Notes: a model not told the origin generated them from the sequence alone. Numbered from the stretch's first letter, positions 24,015 to 36,990 are shown. The stretch is 64,000 nucleotides of DNA from Diplosphaera chodatii (GCA_032358165.1 JAALGY010000016.1:868001-932000); one strand, 5' to 3'. Made by a program: numbers and translations.

Positions 24015-25310
24015 TCCTGTGCCTGCAAATGGCAGTCAACATGACGCGCGTCCATCAAGCATGCATGGCCCAGCAATTGGTGGCACATTTGGCTGCCGCG
24101 CGTTCAGATGGGACTTTGGCACCAGCAACGACGACAGCCGTACCTTGTGGTCGCGAACTCTCGTCAGGATGCCTGCCCGGTCTTATGTGCAATCACCTTG
24201 CACAGCTGGCGCTGTTGTGAACAGTGAGGACCATCACTTTGCCCCTGTATATGCTAACGAAGACCACTGGACAACACAGGATATGGCACATCACAACGGG
24301 AACAGATCAGCGTCTGCATGCGGGCGCAGCATGCTATGCACTCGCTCCGAGGGTGCAACATCACCAACCTGGCTCCCTCTGCCAGTACCCGAGTCTCCTG
24401 AACAGACAAACGGCACAAGACTGAACAAGAAGGCAGCTTGAGGCTTGCACGCTGCCACTCCTGAGCGTGGATGGCACGTTTCTCGCCTTGAAACGGGTCG
24501 GCAAGTTGCGTCATGGTCGAACTATTCAGCACGGTGCACATGCAAAGTATCGCCCTACCTCGCAAGCGTTTGCAGCGAACATGCACCGCAGAGCACTGCC
24601 AAGATGCACTACGATGCGAGTGGTCGGAGCAGAAATGCAGCTCTTCAGTTTGGGGCGCAGAAACAGTCCGGATGGCAATGGGTCCAACTGCTGCCGTCAG
24701 TTAGGGCAGCACGCAAGGCAGGCCAGACCGCGGCTTTCGGATATCAACAATCACGCATTTCCGTCGCCACAGTGGGATCACTGAAGATGCAACCTGGCTG
24801 CACCCTGACAACTACATCACTAGTCCGTCACGTGACGGGCCGTGCGAGCATCTACCCACCTGAGCAGGGGGCACACGCCACGGTGTCGTTATTCTCATAA
24901 CGTTTGACGCTGTTCAATCACTCGTCGATGGAACGCCAGGCCATGAGGCACGACAGACGAGCACAAGACGCAGGCGCAACCTGCCAGGTGCACTGGGTGA
25001 AGGCCTACCATGAAGATAGAGCATGCATGGAGCCAAGGTGGGGAGGCCTGCCGCGAGTGCGCGTCACGTACGACTTTATCAGACGCCTTTGTGTGGCGCA
25101 AGTCTGCATGGCTGGCGACGAGAGTCTGTTGGAGTTCTGGCACATACATCATGTGGGTGCGCACCACATGTACGCTGGCAGACATGGAATGCACGGTGCA
25201 ATGGTGGATGGAGTCGCACTGGCAGCATTATCGTTTCTAGCTGTCGTGGCCACACACATCCTGTCAATCGCAACGGACAGCATCTGCACTGGACACCACC
25301 CATGCATGCA
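24015..25310. other. intergenic, 5' flank of the TIR-NB-LRR gene
   Basis: About 1.3 kb upstream of the receptor gene. No family exon is convincing. An ATGGCACGTTTC at 24471 resembles the first codons of family exon 1, but a stop follows within seven codons. The receptor promoter, and any short first exon, should lie here. Confidence 0.45.
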
Positions 25311-25544
25311 CATCCAGACCAGAATGGCGCTGCCCGCTCAGCGGCGACCTCATGCGAGGTCTGGTGCTGTAGGGCAGTACTGGACAGAGCATCTGTCGAG
25401 CGGAAACCCCAGGAGGAGGGCCTGGCAGCAGACTCTGGGGTGGACGTGCTCCGCAGGCAGCCGCTGCCAGCGGAATACGGCACTGTCCTGGTCAATCACA
25501 CCCTGCGCATCATATTCCAGGAGCTGCACCTGAATGCTGTTTGA
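25311..25544 (+). pseudogene. isolated, frameshifted U-box fragment
   Basis: The first part reads RPEWRCPLSGDLMRGLVL and then a stop (TAG at about 25371). A shifted frame reads GVDVLRRQPLPAEYGTVLVN and then HTLRIIFQELHL before a TGA at 25544. Together they match the whole family U-box, with DPV changed to GLV, a frameshift in the middle and an internal stop. No other family exon is recognisable upstream, so this is the 3' end of a copy lost between U3 and U4. Confidence 0.85.
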
Positions 25545-26288
25545 CCAGCGAGGAGCTGTTTTGTCACCATGTCACCACGATGATGTTGCGGTGCCTGAAA
25601 ATTGCAGGCAGTCTATGTCAGCAGTCAATACCCATGGCTATGTTTTGACTGTTGGCGGAGGATATACCTGGTGAGTCTGCTGCAAGGCGCACTGCAGCAT
25701 GCGACGTTACGTGGTATGCGTATGTTGGCAGGCGGGTCCGGGTACAGGCTTACGTGTGTGAGGCTGCTGGGTCATTTACTCATGTAAGGTTCTGCACCGG
25801 CATGGTCCGCGTATGGTCTTGGCAGTCCGTCTGGGTAGCAGTCCGTGCTGAATCCTGTGGCCGGCGCCGCATCTGGGAGTCAGCAGCTGGCCGTTGTGTG
25901 TACGCCGCTGCTCGACATCTGTCCTGGGTTCTGAAGATGTGACTGTGGCGGTACAACATGTTGCAGCCCGTACCTGATTTGCGCCAGATGCCCTTACCAA
26001 TGACGGTGTTGCTGGGCCATCGCTTGCTCATCAAAATGCATCCACCACTTGAGAGTCGAGCGGAACGATCGCCATGACACACACAAGCTCCTGCATCAAG
26101 CTCGGCTGTCGTGAAGCTGGCATGAATGGCACAAGCCACTACGGGTGCAAATCGCTCAGGCATATCCCCATGTCTGCCGGCCGATCACTTTGCGGATCGT
26201 ACTTATGCGTCCGTCAGTCGATGAGAGGCGACACGGGCCCCTGCCAGAGTACTGCATAAAAAGCAGCACACCCTGGCAGCACGGCGCC
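25545..26288. other. intergenic, 5' flank of U4
   Basis: These 744 bases lie between the U-box fragment and U4. No exon, repeat or clear promoter element is visible. Confidence 0.5.
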
Positions 26289-29200
26289 ATGGCACGCACA
26301 CTGATCGTGTGCGGCTTTGACCTTGACAGCCCTGCCTTTCGCCAGCAGCTGCACGTCTTCACAGAGCATGGTGAGCTCTCGCGCGGCAGTGTGCCTTGTT
26401 TCAAGTAACTTTCGATCGGTCGTGAACCTCAACCTGCACCGCCGCAGCCTGTGGTGACAGTCCGGGAGCAGATGCGTGCACTCATTGCAGGCTGCCTGGA
26501 CACGGACGGCGTTGACTTCAATGAGCTGGGAAGGTACAGCTGGTGCGCAGTGGACTTCCCAGACATGGCAGCCGCTGAGGCCTGCGCAGCCGACCTGCAG
26601 AGTGCGCAGCCTTCCTGCGGTCTACTCTCAATGCACAGTTTGCCCTGCCGCAGCACCAGCGGCCCATATCAAAAGCAAGCAAGCCTGGTCGGGACCTGAC
26701 TCAACTACTTGTCGTCTGCAGAGCGCTACAGCCACCTGCTGGCGTGCGTCGAGCCAGACTGGCCGGCAATCGGCACGACCGAGGCGACTGCTGCGAGGGA
26801 CCTGATCTGGCTGGCCGAGCGGCTGGGCTAGCACGAGCTGCCGAAGCACGGGGCGATCTGCGTGGCGCGCGGCGCGACCGCCATCCTGTCGGCGATCGAG
26901 AACGCCGGCGGCGCTCTCAAGCTGGAGGAAGTGGACCCAGCAGCGGCGGCCTGCCTGTGCCACGCCCTCATGGAAGTCACCTACGTCATGCGGCGCGACC
27001 TGGTGCCCGAGGAGTTGCGCGCCCGCGTGATGCTCGTGTTCGCGCCGTCGGGCCCGGACATGCTGCCGGCGGTGGCGGCGGAGGTGCTGGATGGGGCGCC
27101 CGGCGCGGCGCAGCGCGCCCGCACGGCCGCCCGCCTGGCGCACGCCTGCCTGGCGCTGGTCGACCAGTCCGCCCAGCCGCAGGAGCTGATGCATCCTCGG
27201 CGGCAGGTGCGGGAGTTGTGGGTGTTGAGGCGTGCAGACGTTGACACACAGGCAGCGGCACATGCCTCACACTGTGACAGGCAGCAGCTCGCCCTCACTG
27301 GCTGTTGCATCTGGCCTCTTATCTACTTCACTATGGCATGCAGCACATCTGCGGCTGAGAGCGGATCCATTAGCTCCTTGTGACTTTGTGCTGCTGTGAT
27401 CGCTGCAGGTCCACTTCGCCACAGGCTGCCTTGACCTGCTGCGCTCTGTTTCGGTGGCGTTGATGCAGTGCTCGATGCTCCTGGGCATGATGGCGCAGCA
27501 GCTGAAGCTGCCAGATGGCGATGGACAGCAGCGCACGCCTCTGCATGAGATGGCCCACGAGATGGCGGGCCGCATGGTGTCCCTGCAGACGGCGGCTGTC
27601 AGCCTGCTGTGCTGCCTGAAACACCGCGCACTGCGCAGCAGCATCAACAAGCAGCAGCTGTTCGGCTACCTTCGGCAGTTGACCCGACAGGTGAACACTT
27701 GTGGCTGCCTCTGCTGAGCATTATTATATATTGCTGCAGCATTGGCCGTTTGCCCAGCCCATGCATCTACCAGACTCATCATGCTGCTGACATGCACACA
27801 AGCGGAAGATGCTTTCGTGCTCCTATGCTGTCTGTCCAGCTATTGACAGTTGCCTGGGAGGCTGCAGGGCTGCTGGCAACGCACTCCGTCATGGTCGAGG
27901 CCCTGCGCACTGCGCTCGACCGCCTGGCCACCCCGCGGCAGATTGCCGTGCTGCTGGGCCTGTCGCTGCTCGTGCATGACAGCCTTCCAGGTGTGTAGCG
28001 GACCTGTCCCTGTTGCAAAACTTGGAAAAGCCGATGAGGCCCTGTAACTATGTGGGTAGGGCTCACAGCCCTGGCATGTTTGTGAAGTCAAAGTGCAGCA
28101 GCTGCAACTTGACAGCGTACGATTGCAAGAGGCCGCCAAGTCCTAAGACAACTAGAAACACAGATACACTGACTAAACTGTATAAAATTTTCTGGAAACG
28201 TTCGTGGTTTTCCAAGGCCGCCGGCACAACTCCGCTGCCTGGCTGCGCTGCAGAGGAAGCCGACACGGAAACCACGTGCACCCTGCTGGCGCAGCTGGTC
28301 CGCGTGCAGGAGCTGGCCGACACCTGGCTCAGCGCCGACGAGCAGCAGCTGCTGCAGCGCTTCGACGCCGACGGGCCAGAGCCGGAACCTTTTGGATTTG
28401 GTGTGGACACCTTCAACGATCAGGTACGCGCCTCTGCTGGACACATTGCTCTTGTGTTCTTGCCCTTGAAGCGTCTGAGCTGCGCCACATGTCCCGCTGG
28501 CATGCTGTCACATGCCAGCTCTTGTCTGGCACTCACAGCGTCAGCACTGCCAATGCAAAGTAGGACTTGTGATATGATATGTGCCCCTGCCGGGATCTTG
28601 CCCTGTCATGCAGAGGAGTAGTGCACAACCTCATCGACTGTGTACTCTTGTGCAGTTATGCCTGCTAGCGGACGTCAATGCTGAGCTGCTGGCTGCGGAT
28701 ATCTCTGTAAGCAGCATCGTGCTTTTGCATCAATGTGTTGCAGGCACATGCTGCCGCAGTCTGGCTGACACCTTTTGGGTTGGAAACGCGACACAGTTCA
28801 AAAGTGCATACTGCAGATGCTGCTAGTCAGGTGCCAAGATGCAGCTGGTGCAATTGATGTTGACCGCATCCTACCTGTCGAAACCATTGGCGCACTTGCA
28901 ACAGCTCTGAAGGTGGCTTGCTCCTGCCCACACGCTTGACTTGACAGTGCTGACATGAGCCTCGTGATGCTGTTGCAGCTGCCGTGGCTGCTTACTGAGT
29001 ATCATTACTGCACAGTGATGATGTGGTAACATATCAGCAGCAGCAGCTTTTTCGCCCAGGTAACATCAGCAGTCAAATGCCGGAATGTGCGCGGGCAGTG
29101 TCGTGGCTTGGGGTTCCCAGACAGCATCGGGACGTGCCTTGCGTCAGGGCTGGTAGCAGCCGCCGGCGCCCTGTGCACCATCTGCAGTCGTCCTGCTGCA

Positions 29201-31255
29201 AGCTGGTGAGCTTTGCCTTGCATGTTGTGTTGTGTAAGCGTCTGCCTACAAGACGTCCTGTCACTCACCTCAATGCGGCTGGCGGTTTAGGTGCCAGGCG
29301 TGGCACATCCGGGAGGTGCAAGCCAAGCCTGCGTAGCTTTGATGAATTGCAGTAGAGCTAAGCTGGGTTTCTACTGGGTAGCAGGACGCTGCCGGGGCTG
29401 CCAGCAGGCGCCCCTGGGCCGCGGGCGTTCTCGTCATGCTGGTGAACGGCGGCATCGGCACCCTGACTGTCGCGCATGCGGAGGCCGCCGCACAGGCGGC
29501 GCTGCCCGACACGACGCCGAGCGCCATGCCGACGGCGCCCCTGATGCCGTCGTGGCTGCGGCGCCAGGGGGCGGACCTTCTGCAGGTACCAAACATTGAA
29601 GTTCCCTTCAATGGAGAGGAATGGACCAGGAAAGGCACGTACGTCCCTCAAGCCCTAGACCGTGCCCATTAGCGAGCTTCCTGAACCTGAGGGTGTGGTC
29701 ACGTCCCTCCCTGCAGGCTGCCACACGCAGCATGACGCCGCACGTAGCACACATGCTCGCCAGCTGTGACATAACCGGTCCCTTGATGATGGTGAGTTGC
29801 ACTTACACCCTCTGGCGGCTTGCATTGGCGCTGGCTTGGCTCGTCATGCTGCCTGCATGTGCTGGCTCTGCATGCGCATACCGGGAAGCTGCATGCCTGA
29901 CGCGTACAGGGTGTCACCTTGTTCCAAGTGCCGGTGGCAACCTGTAATTATGATATAGTCATCAAGCTATGGCGCCAAGGCAAGGTTGGCATCCTGAGTG
30001 ATGTGTGTAACCGCAGACGCTGCAGCTGACATCGTCAACACCTTCATCGGAGGTGGCAGTCGACACTGCATCCTGGGCAGCCCTTGTGCAAGGGATCAGT
30101 GCCATCTGCAAGCTTTTGGCAGCCATCCTGGACTCCCCAAGGGGCGCAGCAAAGGTGGCAGGCGGCACCTGGGATGCAGCAGTTCAGAGCGTCAGGTGGA
30201 AAATGACCTCGTGCAGTCCCGGCGTCTCATGTGACGCTGCACTGTTCCTGATCGCGTCACATGCCATCTTGTGACAAAAGGGTCCTATGAATGCGGGCAG
30301 GGGCCTGCAGCCGCCGGCACGACTTGCTCAGCAGTGGCGCAAGCAGCGGGAGGCGCTGCTGCACAAGGTCTCGGTCGCCCTACAGGGCACAGGCAGCAAC
30401 GATGCAACAGCCGGCGGCGCAGCGCCCACAGACGCTGATGCTGCCGCTGCAGCAGACCGCGCTATGCAGGAGCTGCTGGTACGCTCCACGACCCCAGTCG
30501 GATAGGCACTTACTTCGTCGCAGGTCTGGTTTAGACTTCGTCGCAGGTCTGGTCGCTAAACCAGACTAGTGGACATCACGAGAACTGGGCAGATATTGCT
30601 GATGCAACTGCAGCAATTCTCAAAGTCGGCGACTGCATGACTCGCAATGCTGCATGCCGTGTCCAGCAGTGTCAATCAAAGTGTAGAATGAAGCGCAGCA
30701 TAGTCATGCCTGTAGGCCGAAGAGGAGGCAGCTCCACCCCAGCCCAGCAAGGCGGCCACCAAGCGTGCCCGCAAGAAGGCAGCCAAGCAGCAGGCATCAG
30801 CAGCCGCCAGCAATGGGCATGCTGCTGATAGCGAAACAGCCCCCGCCGCAGCACCCGGCAGCAGTGCAGAGGTCGGGGCGGCGGTCACCAGCTGCAGCGC
30901 GCCAGCAGCAGAGCTCCCTCAGCCAACTCCAGCTGCTGCAGGGCCGCCTGCAGTGTTGACTGCAGCAGACGGCAGCCCAGGTGTGGACCCCCTGCTGCTG
31001 CAGCCGGGAGCAGCCGCCTCGTCGGCCACAGCGGGGTCAGAGTGGTGGCGCTGCCCGCTGAGCGGCGAGGCCATGCGGGACCCGGTGCTGTGGGGCGATG
31101 AGGGCCACAGCTTCGAGCGGGAGGCCCTGGAGCAGTGGCTGGTGTCCAATCCTGGAGTTCACCCGGTCAGCAGGCAACCGCTGCCGCCGGGGGCTGGTGC
31201 TGTGCTGCCTAACCACGCCCTACGCAATCTGCTTGAGCAGCTGCATATAAGTTGA
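26289..31255 (+). pseudogene. U4: family copy with a premature stop and a missing exon
   Basis: Exons found: 26289-26370, 26491-26601, 26722-27206, 27409-27690, 27850-27990 (exon 6), 28254-28423, 28656-28706, 28817-28912, 29060-about 29205, about 29405-29585 and 29717-29791 (exon 11 in two pieces), 30017-30195, 30301-30478, 30716-31255. Exon 3 has an in-frame TAG at 26829-26831, after 100 codons, where other copies read LGCR; a few codons are also missing there. Exon 5 is absent: 27691-27849 contains nothing like its MHLxERAAAAGLWP pattern, and exon 4 (phase 0) cannot join exon 6 (phase 1). Exon 14 and its U-box (CPLSGEAMRDPVLWG, EQWL, LPNHALRNLL) look intact, so the decay is recent, or a shorter U-box protein could arise from an internal start. 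A base-call or assembly error at the stop would not repair the exon loss. Confidence 0.85.
30512..30566. repeat. short direct duplication with an inverted repeat
   Basis: A 19-base unit (ACTTCGTCGCAGGTCTGGT) occurs at 30512-30530 and again at 30535-30553. An 11-base perfect inverted repeat (GTCTGGTTTAG at 30524-30534, CTAAACCAGAC at 30556-30566) overlaps it. It sits in intron 13 of U4, just after the donor, and may be the footprint of a small insertion or a replication slip. Confidence 0.8.
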
Positions 31256-31983
31256 CGCACAGAATCAAAATGTGATTGTAGGACGACTGGATAATGAAGC
31301 AGCATCGGACAATCTGCGCTCAGCAAATTGGTCTGGTTCAGTTGGCCACTTATTTGGAGGCACATTGCCATCATTGTAGCTGATGTCTGCAATCCAATTG
31401 GTCACATGGATGAGCTCATGTGTGCATGAGAACCCGCAGTACCGGTATTGCAGATAGACCACCGATGCTTGTGTCTAGATCCACGTACCACTATCATTCA
31501 CAATGCGAACACAACACCCATCATGTAACGGGTTTGCAAACCCTACCTAATGCTGAGGCTGGCCAGTGGTGGTGGAAACGCCTGCCTGTGTAGCTTCCTG
31601 CAGCCAACGACGTCCTAAGAACTGTAGATGCTCTACACAGCGCTGGCTAGCCCAAGAGTCGTCATCAGGCACACAAGTGCACACAAGCTGTTGCAAACAA
31701 AGCTGCACGTGTATCGAAACTGTGCGACTACTCTGCACACCTGTTGCCTTGAGACTCGGCTCCATCAACTGAGCGATGATGGAAGGATGCAAGGACCGGA
31801 CGAAGAGCTACATGCACAGTAACGTAGTCATATTAGCAGAGGAAAACTGTCTCTGCTGCAGCGGTACCTCATTGAAAGTTCAGTGAGTTGAAAATAGGCA
31901 GCATGAGCAGACATGTAACGTCGTTGGGTGCAATCAGACATCACTGAACAGCAGTGAGCCAGCCAATTTTGGCGCTCAGCGAC
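31256..31983. other. intergenic between U4 and U5
   Basis: These 728 bases contain no family exon. A TGTAA (about 31525) lies some 270 bases past the U4 stop and could serve its 3' end. Nothing else is recognisable. Confidence 0.5.
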
Positions 31984-34900
31984 ATGGCATGCTCCCTGCT
32001 CATTTGGGGCCTGAGAGCACACGACTGGAGCAAAGAAAAGAGTGTCATCATCAAGCATGGTAACCGTGGGGTTATTCCGGCGGTGGCAGTCGTATAGAAG
32101 GATGAGGCGTCAATGCTGCATGTGTTTGTACTGATTATTGCAAGAGAGTCTGCGATGGTGTGCAGGCTGCATAGGTGAGGTTGCTCTCGTGCGAGAAGGC
32201 AGCAGGGCATGGTCCGCAGTGTGCTTTCCAACTGCAGCGGCCGCTGCGGCCTGTGTGGACAATCTGAAGAGTGCGCCTCTATCTGTTCTATGTCGTCCAA
32301 TTAAATGCTGAGACATTGCCGGAATCTGGACGCGGTGCTGTACACCCTACAATGTGTAGCATTTGCAGACTGCAGAGATTGACAGCATTGCTGCTCATGC
32401 ATGCATGCATGCAGAGCGCTTCAGCCACCTGCTGATGTGCATGGAGCCGGTGTGGCAAGATTTCGGCAAGACCAAGGCAACAGCTACGGCGGATCTGATC
32501 GGGCTGGCTGAGCGGCTGGGCTGCCGGGACGTGCCACAAGGGCTGCCACAACCTGAGGCTGTGCGACTGGCGCGCGGCGCGGCCACACTACTCACGGCAG
32601 TGGAGGCAGCCGGCGGGGCCCAGGCGTTGATGCAGGTGGATCGTGAAGCGGCCGTCTGGCTGTGCCACGCCCTCATGCAGGCCGTCGCCGACGTGCGCCG
32701 CTGCTGGCTGCCCAGCGACATGCGAAGCCGTGTGGAGCAGGCCTTTGCAGCACTGGGGCCACACGTCTTGGTGGATGCTGCTGCTGAGCTCCAGCAGGGC
32801 GTGACTGGTGCCCCACAGCGCGCGTGCACGGCTGCCAGACTGATGTGCAGACTCCTGCACATGTACAATCGCGACCCAGGGGCCAAACTGCGGCTCAGCA
32901 GCCACATGCCAGCAATGACGGCAGCAGATGTGGAGCAGGTGGGCAGACCCTGATGTGCTTGTAGTATCATGAAGAGGAATACTTGTCTCGGCAGGTTGGC
33001 AGTTCAGGACTGATGGTATATATATGCCCGTCAATAATCCCTGCTGCATCTGCAAAGGGCTAGCGCATGCAAGCACAAGTCGATCGGGTGTTGTCAGAGC
33101 TGGTGACGCTGGTCATGACTGAGTCTCTGATTCTCTGCTGGCAGACACTGGCAGCAGAGTGCGTCAGGCTGCTGTCCGCGATCCTTGACACGCTGTCTGA
33201 GTGGACAGCAGTCGTCGGCAGAGGAGGCCAGCAGCTGGCAGAGCTCCTCAGCACCTCCTCTGAGCTGCACGAGGCCAGCATCTGGTTGCCCGCAGCAGCG
33301 GGCACCCTGCTGCGTTGCCTCCAGGCGCCTCCTTTGTGCAGCACAGTCGACAAGCGGCAGCTGCTGGGTACCCTGGGGCAGCTGGTTGGCAAGGTTGTGT
33401 ATGTTGCTACCTTCGTGTAGCATGTGGCGGATAGAAATGCAAGCGCATACCCACAGAGCATTCAGCGCTGCGCTTTTGGTGATCCATGCACTTTGTTGGC
33501 CCACAGTGACGCACTTGTTCACTCTGCAGGTGGTCACCTGCATGCACCTGCACGAGCGTGGGGTTGCCATGCGGCAGTGGCCTGCTGACTCATCCAGCAC
33601 GTCAGCTGCTGCTTGTGTTGGGCAGATCCACACCACCATCGTCAACCTGGTGATAAACATGGGTGGGCTGCAGCCCTGCACTGCTACGCATGCACATCAC
33701 CATTATCCTGTTGCTTGGAACGCTGCGTGAACAGGCGCGTCCTTGCCCTTGAGAAGGGTCAAAAGCAGTGTGGGTCCTCAGGCTACATGGAAATTGACAT
33801 CTGCTGTGTGGAGTGGTGCAGACCAGGCTACTCGCGCTGCTGTGAGGGCATCGGCACTGCACGCACCTCTGGCGGCAGCGCTCTGCAACGCGATCAACCA
33901 CCTCGCCGCCCCGCGGCATGCCTCCCTTCTGTACCACCTGTCGCAGCTTGCACATGTGACACTACGAGGTGCGAATCGCTTCATACCGGTGAACAGTGCC
34001 TGAACTGCCAGCATGCTAGCTGCCAAACTTGGATGCATCTGGCTATGCATGCAAAACTAGCGAATGCATAGAATGATGATGACGTGCGTGGTGCCTGCCT
34101 GCCGTGCAGACAGCCCGTGCTGGGAGAAACACGTCAGCAAGCTGATGCCGCAGCTGGCTCGAGTGCAGCGGCTGGCTCTCATTTGGCTCAGCATTCCTTC
34201 ACAGGAGCTGCCCTACAGCAGTCTGCGTGAAGGCCCAATGAATCGTGTGGAAAATCTCCTGTTTGCTGATCAGGTGTGCTGCCTGCTTGCACTCTTACAG
34301 GCGGCCTACTGCCCAGAAAGCCCTGCGGCGTATCCATGTGCTCTCCTGTGTAGCATTCTCGATGTATTGATTATGCTCCTGATGCTACTTTTACAATGAA
34401 GCTCCAAGTGGAAGGACACTTGGGTTGTGTTCTTTGTGGCCTGTAACACGGTTGTTCATTACAAGTGTTGACGTACTTGAAGGTTCTGACACTCTTTTTA
34501 TTTGCTATGGTATGTACAGTTGGCTTTGCTCGTGGACATGATCGCATCAGGATTGGCTGGGGCTGTGACAGTGAGTGGTACTGCAGATCAGTGCACCTTG
34601 CAGCTGATTGCAGTGCATTCCAGCCCGATAGAAAACCTTTCGCACTCTCATGTACAGGCTTGCTGTGCCTGCTGCAGTGCGTGCTGGATTGCTCACACAA
34701 CTACCCTGGCAAAATTGACGTCAACAGCATCTTCTTGTCAGGGGCGATCAGCCTCATGGCAGCTTCACTGCAGGTCAAGGTTTGCCATGCAATTCAATCT
34801 TGACATGGTTGTGCTCCTGGTCAACCCACACCACGCCTGCCCTGACTGAACACGTCCTGTCATGCATGTCATTCTGCTGATGTGACACACATGCAGGGCA

Positions 34901-36990
34901 CCGGCATGACGCAGGCGACTGTTGATGCAGGTTATGCCACCCAAGAATGTGCGAGACATGTGCAGCACTGCGCCCACGCAGGCAGACGAGAACAGCTGCT
35001 TTGCTCAGGGGCTGTTTCAAGCCGCATATGCTCTGCTGGAAGCTACGCCGGTGAGACTGGATCGACACGCATTGCCGCCACTGTCGCAAGTTTGTGCATG
35101 TGCAGTGTGGACTGCTTACACGTGCTTCCCTGGTGGGTAATGCAAGCGCGCTGTGTTTTACTGCTCAACAATGACGCTAGATGCTGCTACCATTCGTCCC
35201 TGACATGTGCAATGCTCACCTGCAACATGCAGGCTGCCGCTGCTGCAGCTGCTCAGGGCAAACCATGGGCAGTGGAGTCCGTCACGGCGCTTGTGAATGG
35301 CGGCCTCAGCAGCCTCCAGCTTGCGCATGCGGAGTCGGCTGCGCAGGAGGCAGTCCCCCTGACGACCCCTCCAGCTGCTCGTCCAAACGCTTGCAAGCCA
35401 CATAGTGCACGGCATGCCGGAGCGAGCATCATGGCAGACATTGCTCGGGACATGACACACCTTGTGGCGTGCGCCCTCGCCAAGCAGGGCCTGGTGCCCC
35501 GCCTGCTGGAGGTGCGCTGACAAGGACTGGCATAAAATCATGCGGTGTGTCCAGGTGCAAGCTGCCTTGGCAATGCCGGCGCACATGCTGCTGCCATCCC
35601 ACATAGGGTGGCAAGCTAGACTACTCATGGGTTAGGTACATATGCCACCATGTGCGCTGAGTACCTGGCCAGGCGATGCCGCTAGGACCCTTACGTGCAC
35701 ATGATAGCAACAAGCATCTGGCATGGTTGGTGCACTTAGGGTTAGTCGCTGCAGGCGATGCCATGGCGGCCTACTCAGTCAGAGGAGGCAGACGACGTCG
35801 CATCTTGGCAGACCACGGTGCTGGGAACGAGGGCCGTGGGCGAGGTGCTGGCAGCGGTCCTGGCTGTCAACACGTCAGCGTGCTTGGCTGTGCTGAAGGA
35901 TGGCAGCTGGGATGCAGCAGTGCAGCGTGTAAGGTGGGCTTTGACTTCCTGGACCCCTCGTCCATTTCTGTTATGACCTGAGGGTAGCTAGTGGCTGAAC
36001 AGGTCCTTCTGTAAGCGCCTGCCTTACTTTCAAACGTAGGGACCTGCAGCCGCCATTGAGTGTGGCTTCCGAATGGCCTGAGCAGCGGGAGGCGCTGCTG
36101 CACAAAGTGACAGATGTTCTGGACAGCAACAACGGCAGCGGTGGAGGCAGTCGTTGCACAGCAGGCAGTGGCAGCACAGAGAGTGCACACGCCGATGCTG
36201 TCGCTGCAGCAGAGCGCGCCATGCAGGAGCTGCTGGTAGGCTCTGCCAACGCTGCCCTTGCAGAGACCCTGCAACAGTCCGCTGAGCTGTGGCTAGCACA
36301 ACTTTTGTCTGTTGAAACCTGCAAGACAGAAGTCCATACACATGGAGAAACGAATTTGAAATGTCCATCACCTGCCAGTGCTGCAACACAGCATCAACCC
36401 TGCATCACCGGCTCCGCTGCTCGACAACATTGTCATGGTTGCAGGCAGAAGAGCAGGCAGCTGAGGCACCGAGCCAGCGCAGCAAGGCAGCCGCCAAGCG
36501 CGCCCGCAAGAAGCAGGGACGACAGCAGTCAGCGGCTGGCGATCACGGTGGTAAAGGTGCCAACAGCGCACCTGTCTCCATAGCAGCTCCCGCCAACTCG
36601 ACAGCGTGTCAGGCGGCGAAGGCCAGCAGCAGCAACGGTTCAGCAGAGGCTTTAATCCGGCAGAGAGCAGATTCCGCAGCGCCACTGGCCGCGACGACAC
36701 TGCCGTCTGACAGCTTGGGCGTCGGAAAGCCACCAGCTCAGCCAGCAGCCACCGGCACCGTGGCACAGGCGCCAGACTGGTCGCTCTGTCCGCTGAGCGG
36801 CGAGGTCATGCGCGACCCGGTGCTGTATGGCAGCGGGGGCCACAGCTTCGAGCGGAAGGCTCTGGAGGAGTGGCTGGCGGCCAACCCTGGAATCCACCCG
36901 CTCAGCAGGCAGCCGCTGCCGCCGGGGGCAGGTGCTGTGCTGTCCAACCACGCCCTGCGCAACCTGCTGCAGCAGCTGCATCTGGGCTGA
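31984..36990 (+). CDS. U5: RRM-like / helical / U-box protein with a variant U-box
   Basis: Exons: 31984-32059, 32166-32270, 32415-32938, 33145-33393, 33530-33662, 33822-33968, 34110-34273, 34520-34570, 34678-34773, 34931-35050, 35233-35511, 35755-35933, 36040-36235, 36445-36990. All phases match U1 and give 954 residues. The start is MACSLLIWGLRAHDWSKEKS, and exon 2 reads EVALVREGSRAWSAVCF, again RRM-like. The U-box (884-954) has two changes at otherwise conserved sites: WWRCPLSG is DWSLCPLSG here, and LPNHALRN is LSNHALRN. The DPVLYG core and the EEWL helix are kept, so E2 binding may survive. The basic motif reads KRARKKQGRQQ rather than KRARKKAAKQQ. No stop or frameshift is visible. Confidence 0.85.

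Noticed and set aside
24471..24491. ATGGCACGTTTC resembling the start of family exon 1
   Set aside because: Only four codons match before a stop, and the WGL strand is missing; too little to call a relic.
32400..32414. ATGC(AT)GC-type repeat before U5 exon 3
   Set aside because: It is a short CATG/TGCA run that ends in the splice acceptor; such runs are common in these introns.
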